From contig JAFKER010000016.1 in the NCBI GenBank assembly GCA_017308595.1, forward strand, positions 1 to 64,000: a stretch of 64,000 bases of DNA, given 5' to 3'. A model generated the notes under the pieces. It was not told where the DNA came from and did no database searches. It was given only the letters and a program-made list of their open reading frames with translations. Below, one piece after another: positions 29,945 through 38,289 of the stretch. The translations under genes were made by a program, and so were the position numbers. This DNA is from Afipia sp. (lineage in GTDB: Bacteria; Pseudomonadota; Alphaproteobacteria; Rhizobiales; Xanthobacteraceae). Each line of letters starts with the position of its first letter. Position 1 is the stretch's first letter.

Positions 29945-31210
29945 TTACAGCCACGGCGCGACGCGATCCATCGCAATCAGGGTTTCGACATCGATGCGCG
30001 GACGCACCACCGCATACTGATCACCGTTCACAAGCACCTCGGGCACCAGCGCGCGGGTGTTGTAGGTGCCCGCCTGCACTGCGCCGTAAGCACCCGCAGT
30101 CATGATGGCCAGCAGATCGCCTTCTTTCGGCTCCGGAAGATTGCGGCCGAGCGCGAGATAGTCGCCCGTCTCGCAAACCGGACCCACCACATCCGCCACC
30201 AGCACCGGCGTTTCGGGTGCGGCCGCGCGCACCGGCATGATCTGGTGATAGGCCTCGTAGAGGGTCGGACGGATCAGGTCGTTCATCGCGGCGTCGATGA
30301 TGACAAAATTGCGCGCATCGCCGTGCTTCACATAGATCACGCGCGACACCAGAATGCCGGCATTGCCGACAATCATGCGTCCCGGCTCGAACATCAGCGT
30401 GCAGCCGAGATTGTGCGTCACACGCTTGACCATCTCCGCGTAGGCGACAGGCTCCGGCGGCGCAGCGCGGTCCTCGTAGTAAGGCACGCCAAGACCGCCG
30501 CCGAAATCGACATGCGAAATCGTGTGACCGTCGCCGCGCAGCACGGTGACGAATTCCGCGAGCAGGCGGAACGCCGCTTCCATCGGGCCGAGATCGGTGA
30601 TCTGGCTGCCGATATGCATATCGACGCCCTTGACCTCGATGCCCGGCAGTTTGGCCGCGCGCGCATAAACCTCGCGCGCCCGCGCGATCGGAATACCGAA
30701 CTTGTTTTCCGACTTGCCGGTGGAAATCTTCGCGTGCGTTCCGGAATCGACATCCGGATTGACGCGAATCGAGATGCGCGCGGTGCGCCCCATGGCGGAT
30801 GCGATCCGCGACAGCGCCTCAAGCTCCGCCTCGGACTCCACATTGATGCACAGAATGTCGTGCGATACCGCGAACTGCAGTTCGTCCGCCGTTTTTCCGA
30901 CGCCCGAAAACAGAATCTTGTTCGCTGGAATTCCTGCTGCCAGCGCGCGCTTCAGTTCGCCGCCCGAAACGACATCCGCACCCGCGCCGAGCTTCGCCAA
31001 TGTGCGCAGCACCGACTGGTTGGAATTCGCCTTCATCGCGTAGCAGACCAGGTGTGGCGTGCCGGCGAAGGCTTCGGAGAACACACGATAGTGGCGCTCC
31101 AGAGTCGCGGTCGAATAGCAATAGAACGGCGTCCCTACCTCGTCCGCGAGGCGGGCCAAGCTCACATCTTCGGCGTGAAGCACGCCGTTGCGATACTGGA
31201 AGTGGTTCAT
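29945..31210 (-). CDS. lysA: Diaminopimelate decarboxylase LysA
   Basis: LysA makes lysine from meso-diaminopimelate with PLP. The 421-residue fold-type III enzyme has the PLP lysine in CYAMKANSNQ (about residue 60), HIGSQITDL, the phosphate-binding DFGGGLGVPY, EPGRMIVGNAG, and the active-site CETGDYLA with GAYGAVQAGTYN. The start MNHFQYRNG at 31210 is the family start, although the frame extends to 31444 across the lipoprotein gene. It is co-transcribed with the lptM-like gene, 4 bp upstream. Confidence 0.96.
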   Translation of the reverse strand: MNHFQYRNGVLHAEDVSLARLADEVGTPFYCYSTATLERHYRVFSEAFAGTPHLVCYAMKANSNQSVLRTLAKLGAGADVVSGGELKRALAAGIPANKILFSGVGKTADELQFAVSHDILCINVESEAELEALSRIASAMGRTARISIRVNPDVDSGTHAKISTGKSENKFGIPIARAREVYARAAKLPGIEVKGVDMHIGSQITDLGPMEAAFRLLAEFVTVLRGDGHTISHVDFGGGLGVPYYEDRAAPPEPVAYAEMVKRVTHNLGCTLMFEPGRMIVGNAGILVSRVIYVKHGDARNFVIIDAAMNDLIRPTLYEAYHQIMPVRAAAPETPVLVADVVGPVCETGDYLALGRNLPEPKEGDLLAIMTAGAYGAVQAGTYNTRALVPEVLVNGDQYAVVRPRIDVETLIAMDRVAPWL

Positions 31211-31214
31211 GATC

Positions 31215-31496
31215 TCAGTCCAGAATCGCGTCGAGCGGAATGCGCTTTTTCTCCCCGCGCGGCGCGGTCGGCACGTTCGCGCTGCCCGGCGGGCGATAGA
31301 CGTCGTTCTGAACGTTGGCTGCCGAATTCGGATTCGAAGTGGCGAAGTCCGATGACGGCGTGCCCTTCTGGTCTGCCGATGCGCCCGGCGGCGCGTCGAG
31401 ATAGGCCTTGCGGCCGCATCCGGCGAGCGCGCACGACGCAACAATCAGCCCGATGGCCGTGAGCTTCGAGAAAGAGCGATTCGAACGAGCAGTCAC
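31215..31496 (-). CDS. lptM: LptM-like small lipoprotein
   Basis: This small lipoprotein of about 93 residues has a signal peptide ending in the lipobox LAGC, followed by GRKAYLDAPPG, the short conserved stretch of the LptM/YifL family (G-x-K-x-x-L-x-x-P). In E. coli, LptM helps assemble the LPS translocon LptD-LptE, and it is usually encoded beside lysA or dapF, as here. The start is taken as GTG at 31496, which gives a normal signal-peptide length; ATG at 31535 is the alternative. The C-terminal half is disordered, as in relatives. Confidence 0.75.
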   Translation of the reverse strand: MTARSNRSFSKLTAIGLIVASCALAGCGRKAYLDAPPGASADQKGTPSSDFATSNPNSAANVQNDVYRPPGSANVPTAPRGEKKRIPLDAILD

Positions 31497-31587
31497 GCGC
31501 TGGTGTCCCGTGTCCCTGAAATTGCGCGCCACCATACAAAGAAGGTGTCGCTCTGGCGAGGGCCGGATTGGATGAAAATATCAGGGG

Positions 31588-32985
31588 TCAGCCCGAATTT
31601 TGCTCTTTTTCCAGCCGCTTGAGCCATTCTTGGGCCTGCGTGCGGACATTGGCCGGAGCGGTACCACCATAACTGGTGCGGCTTTCCACCGAGGCCTGAA
31701 CCGACAAGACGTCGAACACACCCTCGGTGATTTTCGGCTCGATGGCCTGCATGTCGCCGAGAGGCACCTTGTGCAAGGCGAGGCCCTGCTCGGCCGCCTT
31801 CGCCACGATCCGCCCGGTGACGTGATGCGCGTCGCGGAACGGCATCTTCAGTGTCCGCACGAGCCAGTCGGCAAGATCGGTCGCGGTGGCATAACCTTCG
31901 CCCGCCGCCACTTTCATGCGTGCTTCCTCCGGCACCAGATCCAGCGTCATGCCGGTCATGGCGCGGATCGCCAGCGAGAGAGCGGCGAAGGCTTCCATCG
32001 CGCCTTCCTTGTCTTCCTGCATGTCCTTTTGATAGGCGAGCGGAAGCCCCTTCATGACGATCAGCAATGCGTTCAACGAGCCGATGACGCGGCCGGTCTT
32101 GGCGCGCACCAGTTCGGCGGCATCCGGATTCCGTTTCTGCGGCATGATCGAGGAACCGGTCGTGAATTTGTCGGACAGACGCACCAGCCCGACGAGCGGT
32201 GAGGTCCAGATCACGATCTCCTCGGCAAAGCGCGACAGATGCACGGCGGCAATGGCCGACGCTGACAGTGTCTCGAGAACGAAATCGCGGTCCGACACAG
32301 CGTCGAGCGAATTGGCCATCGGCCGGTCGAATCCGAGCGTGCGCGCCGTCGCATGCCGGTCGATCGGGAATGACGTGCCCGCCAGCGCGGCCGCACCGAG
32401 AGGACTTTCGTTGAGCCGCTTGCGCGCATCGGCGAAGCGCCCGCGATCGCGCGATGCCATTTCCGTATAGGCCAGCAGATGATGACCAAATGTCACAGGC
32501 TGGGCGGTCTGCAAATGCGTGAAGCCCGGCATCACGGTATCGGCATGCTCGATGGCGCGGTCCACCAGTGCACGCTGGAACGCGGCCAGAGCGCGGTCGA
32601 TGTCGTCGATCACATCGCGTACATAGAGCCGGAAATCGGTCGCAACCTGATCGTTGCGCGAACGCGCCGTGTGCAAACGTCCTGCTGCAGGTCCGATCAG
32701 TTCGCCGAGACGGCTCTCGACGTTCATATGGATGTCTTCGAGTGCGCGCTTGAACGAGAATGAGCCCTTGCTGATCTCTGACAATATCGTGTCTAGACCG
32801 CCGGCGATGTTTTTTGCATCGTTCGCTGTGATAATACCCTGAGCTGCGAGCATCGCGGCGTGAGCCTTGGATGCAGCAATATCCTGGGCGTAAAGATGCT
32901 GATCGACGTCGATCGAGACGTTGATCTCCTCCATGATCGCATCGGGACTTTCACCGAAGCGACCGCCCCACATCTTGTTGCTCAT
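31588..32985 (-). CDS. argH: Argininosuccinate lyase ArgH
   Basis: ArgH splits argininosuccinate to arginine and fumarate, the last step of arginine synthesis. The 465-residue protein starts at [15 protein letters not shown], as in the family. It carries [16 protein letters not shown], the catalytic helix region [16 protein letters not shown] and the fumarase-superfamily signature [13 protein letters not shown]. It is divergent from tlpA, with 130 bp between, and is followed by the lptM-lysA pair; the argH-lysA-tlpA grouping is seen in bradyrhizobia. Confidence 0.97.
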   Translation of the reverse strand: MSNKMWGGRFGESPDAIMEEINVSIDVDQHLYAQDIAASKAHAAMLAAQGIITANDAKNIAGGLDTILSEISKGSFSFKRALEDIHMNVESRLGELIGPAAGRLHTARSRNDQVATDFRLYVRDVIDDIDRALAAFQRALVDRAIEHADTVMPGFTHLQTAQPVTFGHHLLAYTEMASRDRGRFADARKRLNESPLGAAALAGTSFPIDRHATARTLGFDRPMANSLDAVSDRDFVLETLSASAIAAVHLSRFAEEIVIWTSPLVGLVRLSDKFTTGSSIMPQKRNPDAAELVRAKTGRVIGSLNALLIVMKGLPLAYQKDMQEDKEGAMEAFAALSLAIRAMTGMTLDLVPEEARMKVAAGEGYATATDLADWLVRTLKMPFRDAHHVTGRIVAKAAEQGLALHKVPLGDMQAIEPKITEGVFDVLSVQASVESRTSYGGTAPANVRTQAQEWLKRLEKEQNSG

Positions 32986-33115
32986 TGTCCGCTGCTCACA
33001 GTCTGGTACTCACGCGTTCCTGCTCAGAAATCCAACCGCCTAACGAAAGCCTTCCGTCAAATTGCCATAACCGTTACGGAAATGGCGACCCGACGACGTC
33101 AACCGAGACAAGACC

Positions 33116-33790
33116 ATGCCTGAGACAGATCCTGTGACCTCCGGTTTGCCCCGCACGAATGCGTTTCGTATCCGGATAGCCGCCATTTCCGTCATTCTGG
33201 CGGCTGCGGCCGGACTGGGTGGGGTATACGGGATCGGCGGGTTCATGCGCAATGCGCAGGCGCAGGCTCAATGCGCGCCTGCGGTCGATCTGGCCCGGAA
33301 AATCTCCCCCTTGGTGAAGGGCGAGATTGCCGCATTAACCATGGCCACCGCCCCGCTCCAAATCCCCGATCTCGCCTTCCAGGATGCTGAGGGAAAAACC
33401 AGAAAATTGTCCGAATGGAAGGGGCGAACTGTCCTCGTGAATCTGTGGGCAACCTGGTGCGTCCCTTGCCGCAAGGAAATGCCTGCCCTCGACAAGCTCC
33501 AGGAGACGCTTGGAGGACAGGATTTCGAGGTCGTCGCGATCAATATCGATACCCGCGACCCCGAAAAGCCCAAGGCTTTTCTGAAAGAAGCTGGGCTCAC
33601 CAAACTGGCCTACTTTCATGATCAGAAGGCCAAGGTCTTTCAGGAGTTGAAAAGCGCGGGCCGGGCGCTCGGCATGCCGACGTCCGTGCTGGTCGATGGC
33701 GCGGGCTGCGAGGTCGGCACCATCGCAGGCCCCGCCGAATGGGCCAGCGAGGACGCCTTCAAACTGATCAAGGCCGCCACCGCGAAATAA
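33116..33790 (+). CDS. tlpA: Membrane-anchored thioredoxin-like protein TlpA
   Basis: This 224-residue protein has an N-terminal membrane anchor (residues 19-42) and a periplasmic thioredoxin domain with the redox motif WCVPC at 114-118 and the cis-proline region GMPTSVLVD. In Bradyrhizobium, TlpA reduces the copper chaperone ScoI and CoxB during assembly of cytochrome aa3 oxidase, and the extra cysteines (C53 and the C near GAGCEVGT) occur there too. The gene is divergent from argH, the same arrangement as in B. diazoefficiens. Confidence 0.9.
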   Translation: MPETDPVTSGLPRTNAFRIRIAAISVILAAAAGLGGVYGIGGFMRNAQAQAQCAPAVDLARKISPLVKGEIAALTMATAPLQIPDLAFQDAEGKTRKLSEWKGRTVLVNLWATWCVPCRKEMPALDKLQETLGGQDFEVVAINIDTRDPEKPKAFLKEAGLTKLAYFHDQKAKVFQELKSAGRALGMPTSVLVDGAGCEVGTIAGPAEWASEDAFKLIKAATAK

Positions 33791-33818
33791 CGCCGCAGTT
33801 CCACCTGACGCCGGGCTC

Positions 33819-33859
33819 TTGACGGGACCTCCTGTGTCCCTATACTTAACCAAATGGTT
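33819..33859 (+). promoter_or_regulatory. Leaderless ArsR promoter with operator across the start codon
   Basis: TTGACG (33819-33824) and TATACT (33841-33846), 16 bp apart, put the transcript start at or next to the ATG at 33854. The element AACCAAATGGTT (33848-33859), AACC-N4-GGTT, contains that ATG and the second codon. The promoter match is strong; leaderless transcription is inferred from spacing. Confidence 0.65.
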
Positions 33860-34303
33860 TACTATTCGTCCGATGATCTGAACCGCGTATTTGCCGCTGT
33901 CGCCGATCCGACCCGGCGGGCGCTGCTGGCGGAACTCGAGGGACGCGGCGACATCACTGTCAGCGATCTCGCGAAACCGTTCGCGATGTCGCTGCCCGCC
34001 GTCATGAAGCATCTCGATGTGCTCTCAGACGCCGGGCTGATCACCAAGACCAAGACAGGTCGCACGGTGACGTGTCGCCTCACCGCGGCGCCGATGGAGC
34101 AGGCAATGGAATGGCTCGGCCGTTACCAGCGTTTCTGGACCGCGCAACTCGATCGCCTCGCCGCTTTTGTGGAGAAGGATTTATGCTCACCCAACCCAGC
34201 CTCACCCTCGCCCGACGGCTCAAAGCTCCCGCTTCCAAAGTCTTCGAAGCGTGGACGGACCCCGCCAAGATCGTCCAGTGGTTCGGACCCGGACATACCA
34301 TAG
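33854..34303 (+). CDS. ArsR/SmtB family transcriptional regulator
   Basis: This 149-residue protein has the winged-helix core DLNRVFAAVADPTRRALLAEL, SDLAKPFAMSLPAVMKHLDVLSDAGLI. It belongs to the same non-metal subgroup as the ArsR at 25,391. It starts inside its own operator candidate with no room for a ribosome site, so the mRNA is probably leaderless. Relatives usually end shortly after FVEKD; here a Pro/Ser-rich tail of about 37 residues continues in frame and overlaps the next gene by 121 bp. It is first in a probable operon with SRPBCC, DUF1428 and VOC genes. Confidence 0.85.
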   Translation: MVYYSSDDLNRVFAAVADPTRRALLAELEGRGDITVSDLAKPFAMSLPAVMKHLDVLSDAGLITKTKTGRTVTCRLTAAPMEQAMEWLGRYQRFWTAQLDRLAAFVEKDLCSPNPASPSPDGSKLPLPKSSKRGRTPPRSSSGSDPDIP

Positions 34304-34617
34304 GTGACAGCGTGCGAGCCGACATGGACGTGCGTGTCGGCGGTCACTTCAAGATCAACTTCAGCACCGACGACGGCCAATCGCATCAAGTCGGCGGCAA
34401 GTATCTTGAAGTCACACCCCATCAGCGCCTTGTCTTCAGCTGGGCATGGCATTCGACACCGGAGCGCGTCTCGCAGGTGACCGTGGTGCTGCGCGAGGAA
34501 GGCGATGTCACGCTGCTAACGCTGACCCATGACAAATTCTTCGATGAAGCGGCGCGGGACGGCCACAAGCGCGGCTGGACCGGAACACTCGAAAAGCTCG
34601 AGAGATTCTTCGCCTGA
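34183..34617 (+). CDS. AHSA1-type SRPBCC domain protein
   Basis: This 144-residue START-like protein contains LTLARRLKAPASKVFEAWTDPAKIVQWFGP, then MDVRVGGHFKI, LEVTPHQRLVFSWAW and the C-terminal GWTGTLEKLERFF, all typical of the AHSA1 family. The role is unknown and it likely binds a small hydrophobic molecule. The ATG at 34183 follows GGAGAAGGATTT, so an internal ribosome site inside the ArsR gene supports the long overlap. The frame is open further upstream to 34072 but without family similarity. Confidence 0.88.
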   Translation: MLTQPSLTLARRLKAPASKVFEAWTDPAKIVQWFGPGHTIGDSVRADMDVRVGGHFKINFSTDDGQSHQVGGKYLEVTPHQRLVFSWAWHSTPERVSQVTVVLREEGDVTLLTLTHDKFFDEAARDGHKRGWTGTLEKLERFFA

Positions 34618-34668
34618 ACCGCCAACAACCGACAGCAATTCTAAAAACTGCCAAAGGAGTTTCTGAGT

Positions 34669-35028
34669 ATGGAATACGTCGATGGATTTGTTCTGCCGGT
34701 GCCGAAGAAAAATCTGAAGGCCTACAAAGCTCTGGCGAAGCTGGCCTGTAAGGTCTGGCTCGATCATGGCGCGCTGGATTATCGCGAATGCGTCGCCGAA
34801 GACGTCAAGCCCGGCAAGTTGACCTCGTTTCCGCAGAGTGTGAAGCTGAAGACCGGCGAGACTGTGGTGTTTTCCTGGATCACCTACAAGTCGCGCAAGC
34901 ATCGCGACAAGGTGATGGAAAAGGTCATGAAAGACCCGCGGCTCGCGGCGATGATGGACCCGAAGAAAATGCCATTTGACACCAAGCGCATGTTCTTCGG
35001 CGGCTTCGACACCATCGTCACCGCGTAA
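34669..35028 (+). CDS. DUF1428 domain-containing protein
   Basis: This 119-residue protein matches DUF1428 (YbaA-like): MEYVDGFVLPVPKKNLKAY, CVAEDVKPGKLTSFPQSV, ETVVFSWITYKSRKHRDKV and the ending MPFDTKRMFFGGFDTIV. The fold is a dimeric alpha-beta barrel and the function is unknown. It follows AAAGGAG. DUF1428 genes often co-occur with ArsR, SRPBCC and VOC genes in this family of clusters. Confidence 0.9.
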   Translation: MEYVDGFVLPVPKKNLKAYKALAKLACKVWLDHGALDYRECVAEDVKPGKLTSFPQSVKLKTGETVVFSWITYKSRKHRDKVMEKVMKDPRLAAMMDPKKMPFDTKRMFFGGFDTIVTA

Positions 35029-35120
35029 AATCGCAATTGATTTCCTGAACCAGCATACGCGCACGCGCCGCGGCGGAATCGCCGTGGCTTCAGTTCAACC
35101 AATTCAGCGAGGAAACTCCA

Positions 35121-35564
35121 ATGACGTCGATCACGCCGTTTCTCTGGTTCGACAATAACCTCCCCCAGGCTGTCGCCTTTTACAAATCCGTATTCCCGAA
35201 TGCCAAGGTCGAAACCGTCAACGACTTCATGGCGACGTTCGAACTTGAAGGACAGAAGTTCAACGCCCTCAACGGCGGCCCGCAATTCAAGTTCAACGAG
35301 GCCGTCTCCTTCTTCATCAGCGTCGAGAGCCAGGAAGAGGTCGATTATTTCTGGAACAGGCTGACCGCGGACGGTGGTGTGGAATCGAAATGCGGATGGT
35401 TGAAGGACAAATTCGGCCTGTCGTGGCAGGTCGTGCCCAAAGCGCTCGGCGAGATGATGAAAAGCGGCACGCCTGCGCAATCGCAGAAGGTGATGGAAGC
35501 CATGATGAAGATGGTCAAGCTCGACATCGCCACACTGAAACAGGCCTATGACAAGGCTGCTTGA
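35121..35564 (+). CDS. PhnB-like VOC family protein
   Basis: This 147-residue PhnB/YjdN-type protein contains ITPFLWFDNNLPQAVAFYKSVFP, MATFELEGQKFNALNGGPQF, FFISVESQEEVDYFW and CGWLKDKFGLSWQVVP. It was once annotated as a 3-demethylubiquinone methyltransferase, but that activity does not belong to this fold. It follows GAGGAAACTCC. It is the fourth gene of the cluster led by the ArsR at 33,854. Its substrate is unknown. Confidence 0.88.
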   Translation: MTSITPFLWFDNNLPQAVAFYKSVFPNAKVETVNDFMATFELEGQKFNALNGGPQFKFNEAVSFFISVESQEEVDYFWNRLTADGGVESKCGWLKDKFGLSWQVVPKALGEMMKSGTPAQSQKVMEAMMKMVKLDIATLKQAYDKAA

Positions 35565-35700
35565 CGCCTGCAACTATCAGTCCCTCTGCCGGAATAGCGC
35601 TTGCGCCGTTCCGGCGGCGGCGGCAACGAATCTCTATGGCCATGCGCTTCGGATCGCATGGCGCTCAGCGGCGGCGGCGATAACGCAAAGGAGAGCACTC

Positions 35701-36081
35701 ATGACGTCCCACGGACATTTCCACTGGAACGAACTCGTGACGCCTGACGCCGAGCGTGCCATGCAATTCTACAAAAAGACCATCGGCTGGACGTTCGAGC
35801 CGATGCCGATGGAGGACGGAGCCACCTATTGGGTCGCCTATGCCGACGGCGAAATGGCAGCCGGAATCTTTCCGACCAACCGCCCGGACTTCGAAGACGT
35901 GCCCGAGGGCTGGATGCCCTATCTGGCGGTGGATGATGTCGATGCGCGGGTGACGTCAGCCGTCGCAGCGGGTGCACAGCTCATGCGGCCGATTTTCGAT
36001 GTGCCACAAGTGGGGCGTATCGCGATCCTGACCGAACCCGGCGGTGCCGGTATCGGGTGGATCACACCGTCTGACGATTAG
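35701..36081 (+). CDS. VOC family (glyoxalase-fold) protein
   Basis: This 126-residue glyoxalase-fold protein contains HFHWNELVTPDAERAMQFYKKTIGW, then GWMPYLAVDDVDARVTSAVAAGA and VGRIAILTEPGGAGIGWITP. The start at 35701 is preferred over the open frame at 35548, because AAAGGAG precedes it. Its stop overlaps the convergent YjfB-like gene by 3 bp. It is the last gene of the ArsR-SRPBCC-DUF1428-VOC-VOC group. Function unknown. Confidence 0.87.
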   Translation: MTSHGHFHWNELVTPDAERAMQFYKKTIGWTFEPMPMEDGATYWVAYADGEMAAGIFPTNRPDFEDVPEGWMPYLAVDDVDARVTSAVAAGAQLMRPIFDVPQVGRIAILTEPGGAGIGWITPSDD

Positions 36082-36257
36082 ACCGAAATATCGAGATTGC
36101 CGCCAACGCCCGGCGGATTGTTCGCGGCAGGCTGGAGCAACTGCAGCACCGATTTCTCCGAATCGATGCTCTGCTTCATGACGCTGGTCGCGATCTGCTG
36201 CTGGGTATTGGCAGCCTGCATGGCCATCATGCTGCTGACGATGCTCATCACGTCCAT
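36078..36257 (-). CDS. YjfB family putative motility-linked small protein
   Basis: This 59-residue gene is just below common length cut-offs. The protein starts MDVMSIVSSMMAMQAANTQQ, then IATSVMKQSIDSEKS, VLQLLQ and a Pro/Gly-rich end. The spacing of hydrophobic residues and the QQxxxxVxKQxxDxxK core match the YjfB family annotated as putative motility proteins; its biochemical role is unknown. A hairpin (36267-36304) covers the purine-rich ribosome site GGAGAGAG. It overlaps the convergent VOC gene by 3 bp. Confidence 0.75.
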   Translation of the reverse strand: MDVMSIVSSMMAMQAANTQQQIATSVMKQSIDSEKSVLQLLQPAANNPPGVGGNLDISV

Positions 36258-36266
36258 GGAAACATA

Positions 36267-36304
36267 CTCTCTCCGCTTACAGGCGCGAACCTAAACGGAG
36301 AGAG
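36267..36304 (-). promoter_or_regulatory. Hairpin covering the ribosome site of the YjfB-like gene
   Basis: Read on the minus strand, CTCTCTCCG (36304-36296) pairs perfectly with CGGAGAGAG (36275-36267) across a 20-nt loop. The second arm is the only Shine-Dalgarno-like sequence before the ATG at 36257, nine bases away. This suggests translational control; it is not a terminator, as no T run follows. Confidence 0.5.
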
Positions 36305-36334
36305 TTAACAAAATCTGGCTGATGACGTTTTGCG

Positions 36335-37213
36335 TTATCGCGTCGGAACCGGCTTCTCGCCACGGTAGTCGTAGAAACCGCGCTGCGACTTGCGGCCGAG
36401 CCAGCCGGCTTCGACATATTTCACCAGCAGCGGGCACGGACGATACTTCGAATCCGCCAGCCCTTCGTGAAGCACCTGCATGATCGACAGACAGGTATCG
36501 AGACCGATGAAGTCCGCCAGCTCCAGCGGCCCCATGGGATGATGCGCACCGAGTTTCATTGCGGCATCGATGGCTTCGACATTCCCGACGCCTTCATAGA
36601 GCGTATAGATCGCCTCGTTGATCATCGGCAGCAGGATGCGGTTGACGATGAAGGCCGGGAAATCTTCCGACACGGCTATCTGCTTGCCGAGTGCGGTAAC
36701 AAATCCGCGTGCAGCGTCGAATGTCGCGTCGTCGGTGGCGATGCCGCGAATCAATTCGACCAGTTCCATCACCGGCACCGGATTCATGAAATGAATGCCG
36801 ATGAATTTTTCCGGGCGGTCAGTCGAGGCCGCAAGGCGGGTAATTGAAATCGAAGAAGAGTTCGACGCGATGATGGCATCCGGACGGAGTACGGCGCAGA
36901 CGTCGTGAAAAATCTTCCTCTTGATATCTTCCTTCTCGACCGCAGTCTCGATCACGAGATCGCAGGCGGCAAAGCCGTCAAGACTCTCGACGGGGGTGAT
37001 CCTGCCCAGCGTCTGCTTGTGCGCATCTTCGGAAATGGTTTTCTTGGCAACCTGACGGGTCAGATTACCATTGATGGTGGCCATCGCGGACTTCACGCGA
37101 TCGGCGGACACATCGTAGAGAACCACATTGAAACCAGCGAGCGCGGCAACATGCGCGATGCCGTTGCCCATTTGCCCTGACCCAATCACACCAACCGTCT
37201 TGATCGCTGCCAT
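36335..37213 (-). CDS. hbdA: 3-hydroxybutyryl-CoA dehydrogenase
   Basis: This 292-residue NAD-dependent 3-hydroxyacyl-CoA dehydrogenase has the dinucleotide site VGVIGSGQMGNGIAHVAA and the catalytic His/Glu region FIGIHFMNPVPVMELVELIRG. It also has PAFIVNRILLPMINEA and the C-terminal LGAHHPMGPLELADFIGLD. It acts in butanoate or polyhydroxybutyrate metabolism and beta-oxidation. The start is at MAAIKTVG. It lies downstream of etfBA, which take electrons from acyl-CoA dehydrogenases; hairpins between them suggest separate transcription or attenuation. Confidence 0.93.
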   Translation of the reverse strand: MAAIKTVGVIGSGQMGNGIAHVAALAGFNVVLYDVSADRVKSAMATINGNLTRQVAKKTISEDAHKQTLGRITPVESLDGFAACDLVIETAVEKEDIKRKIFHDVCAVLRPDAIIASNSSSISITRLAASTDRPEKFIGIHFMNPVPVMELVELIRGIATDDATFDAARGFVTALGKQIAVSEDFPAFIVNRILLPMINEAIYTLYEGVGNVEAIDAAMKLGAHHPMGPLELADFIGLDTCLSIMQVLHEGLADSKYRPCPLLVKYVEAGWLGRKSQRGFYDYRGEKPVPTR

Positions 37214-37279
37214 TCGCTTTTCGGTCTCTGTCGCCTGCGCCCCCGCAGATGCCGCCACCATGCCGCACCCTCTCACCGG

Positions 37280-37318
37280 AAGTCAAACACCGGCCGACGG
37301 AATTTCCGCCGGCCGGTG
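37280..37318 (-). terminator. Terminator downstream of etfA
   Basis: CACCGGCCG (37288-37296) pairs with CGGCCGGTG (37310-37318), with a near-palindromic interior (CGGAA/TTCCG). On the minus strand the stem is followed by TTTGACTT. A second perfect hairpin, CCGGGTGC-AA-GCACCCGG (37331-37348), lies between it and the etfA stop. Confidence 0.6.
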
Positions 37319-37359
37319 CCATGAACACAGCCGGGTGCAAGCACCCGGATATAATGGTC

Positions 37360-38289
37360 TTACAGCGCCGCCGTCAGTTCCGGGACGGCCTGATAGAGGT
37401 CCGCAACCAGGCCGTAGTCCGCCACCTGGAAGATCGGCGCGTCTTCGTCCTTGTTGATCGCGACGATCACCTTGGAGTCCTTCATGCCGGCCAGATGCTG
37501 GATCGCGCCGGAAATCCCGATCGCGATGTACAGTTCGGGTGCGACAACCTTGCCGGTCTGGCCAACCTGCCAGTCGTTCGGCGCGTAGCCGGCGTCCACC
37601 GCGGCGCGCGAAGCGCCGACACCGGCACCCAGCTTGTCCGCCAGCGGCTCGATGTACTTGGTGAAGTTCTCGCGGCTCTGCATCGCGCGGCCACCGGAGA
37701 CGATGATCTTCGCCGAGGTCAGTTCCGGACGATCGCTCTTGGCAACTTCCTCGCCGACGAAGCTCGACAGTGCCGGATCGGCAGCAGCCGCTGCGTTGTC
37801 GACCGCGGCGCTGCCGCCATCGCCAGTCGCACCGAAGGTCGAGGTGCGGACGGTGATGACCTTCTTGGCGTCCTTCGACTTCACGGTCTGAATCGCATTG
37901 CCAGCGTAGATCGGGCGCTCGAAGGTATCGGGCGACACCACCTTGATGATCTCGGAGATCTGCGCGACGTCGAGCAGCGCCGCAACGCGCGGCAGCGTGT
38001 TCTTGTAGCGGGTGGTCGCCGGAGCAACGATCGCGTCGTAGGGGCCGGCCAGCGAAACGATCAGCGCGGCCAGCGGCTCGGCGAGATCGTGCGCGTAAGC
38101 CGCGTTGTCGGCCAACAGCACCTTGCGAACGCCCTTGAGCTTGGCGGCAGCTTCCGCCGCGGCCTTGGCGCCCTCGCCTGCAACCAGCACGTCCACCTCG
38201 CCGCCGAGAGCGGCGGCAGCGGTCAGCGCCTTGTTGGTGGCATCCTTGATCGATGCGTTATCGTGTTCAGCAATCAGCAACGTGGCCAT
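37360..38289 (-). CDS. etfA: Electron transfer flavoprotein alpha subunit
   Basis: EtfA, with EtfB, carries electrons from acyl-CoA and other dehydrogenases to ETF:ubiquinone oxidoreductase. The 309-residue protein contains the FAD-binding C-domain [14 protein letters not shown], then [51 protein letters not shown] and [20 protein letters not shown], the EtfA signature. It overlaps etfB by one base (TGATG), so translation is coupled. Confidence 0.96.
   Translation of the reverse strand: MATLLIAEHDNASIKDATNKALTAAAALGGEVDVLVAGEGAKAAAEAAAKLKGVRKVLLADNAAYAHDLAEPLAALIVSLAGPYDAIVAPATTRYKNTLPRVAALLDVAQISEIIKVVSPDTFERPIYAGNAIQTVKSKDAKKVITVRTSTFGATGDGGSAAVDNAAAAADPALSSFVGEEVAKSDRPELTSAKIIVSGGRAMQSRENFTKYIEPLADKLGAGVGASRAAVDAGYAPNDWQVGQTGKVVAPELYIAIGISGAIQHLAGMKDSKVIVAINKDEDAPIFQVADYGLVADLYQAVPELTAAL

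Noticed and set aside
31211-31444. N-terminal extension of lysA
   Set aside because: The frame is open but the added 78 residues are Arg-rich, overlap the lipoprotein gene and are absent from the LysA family.
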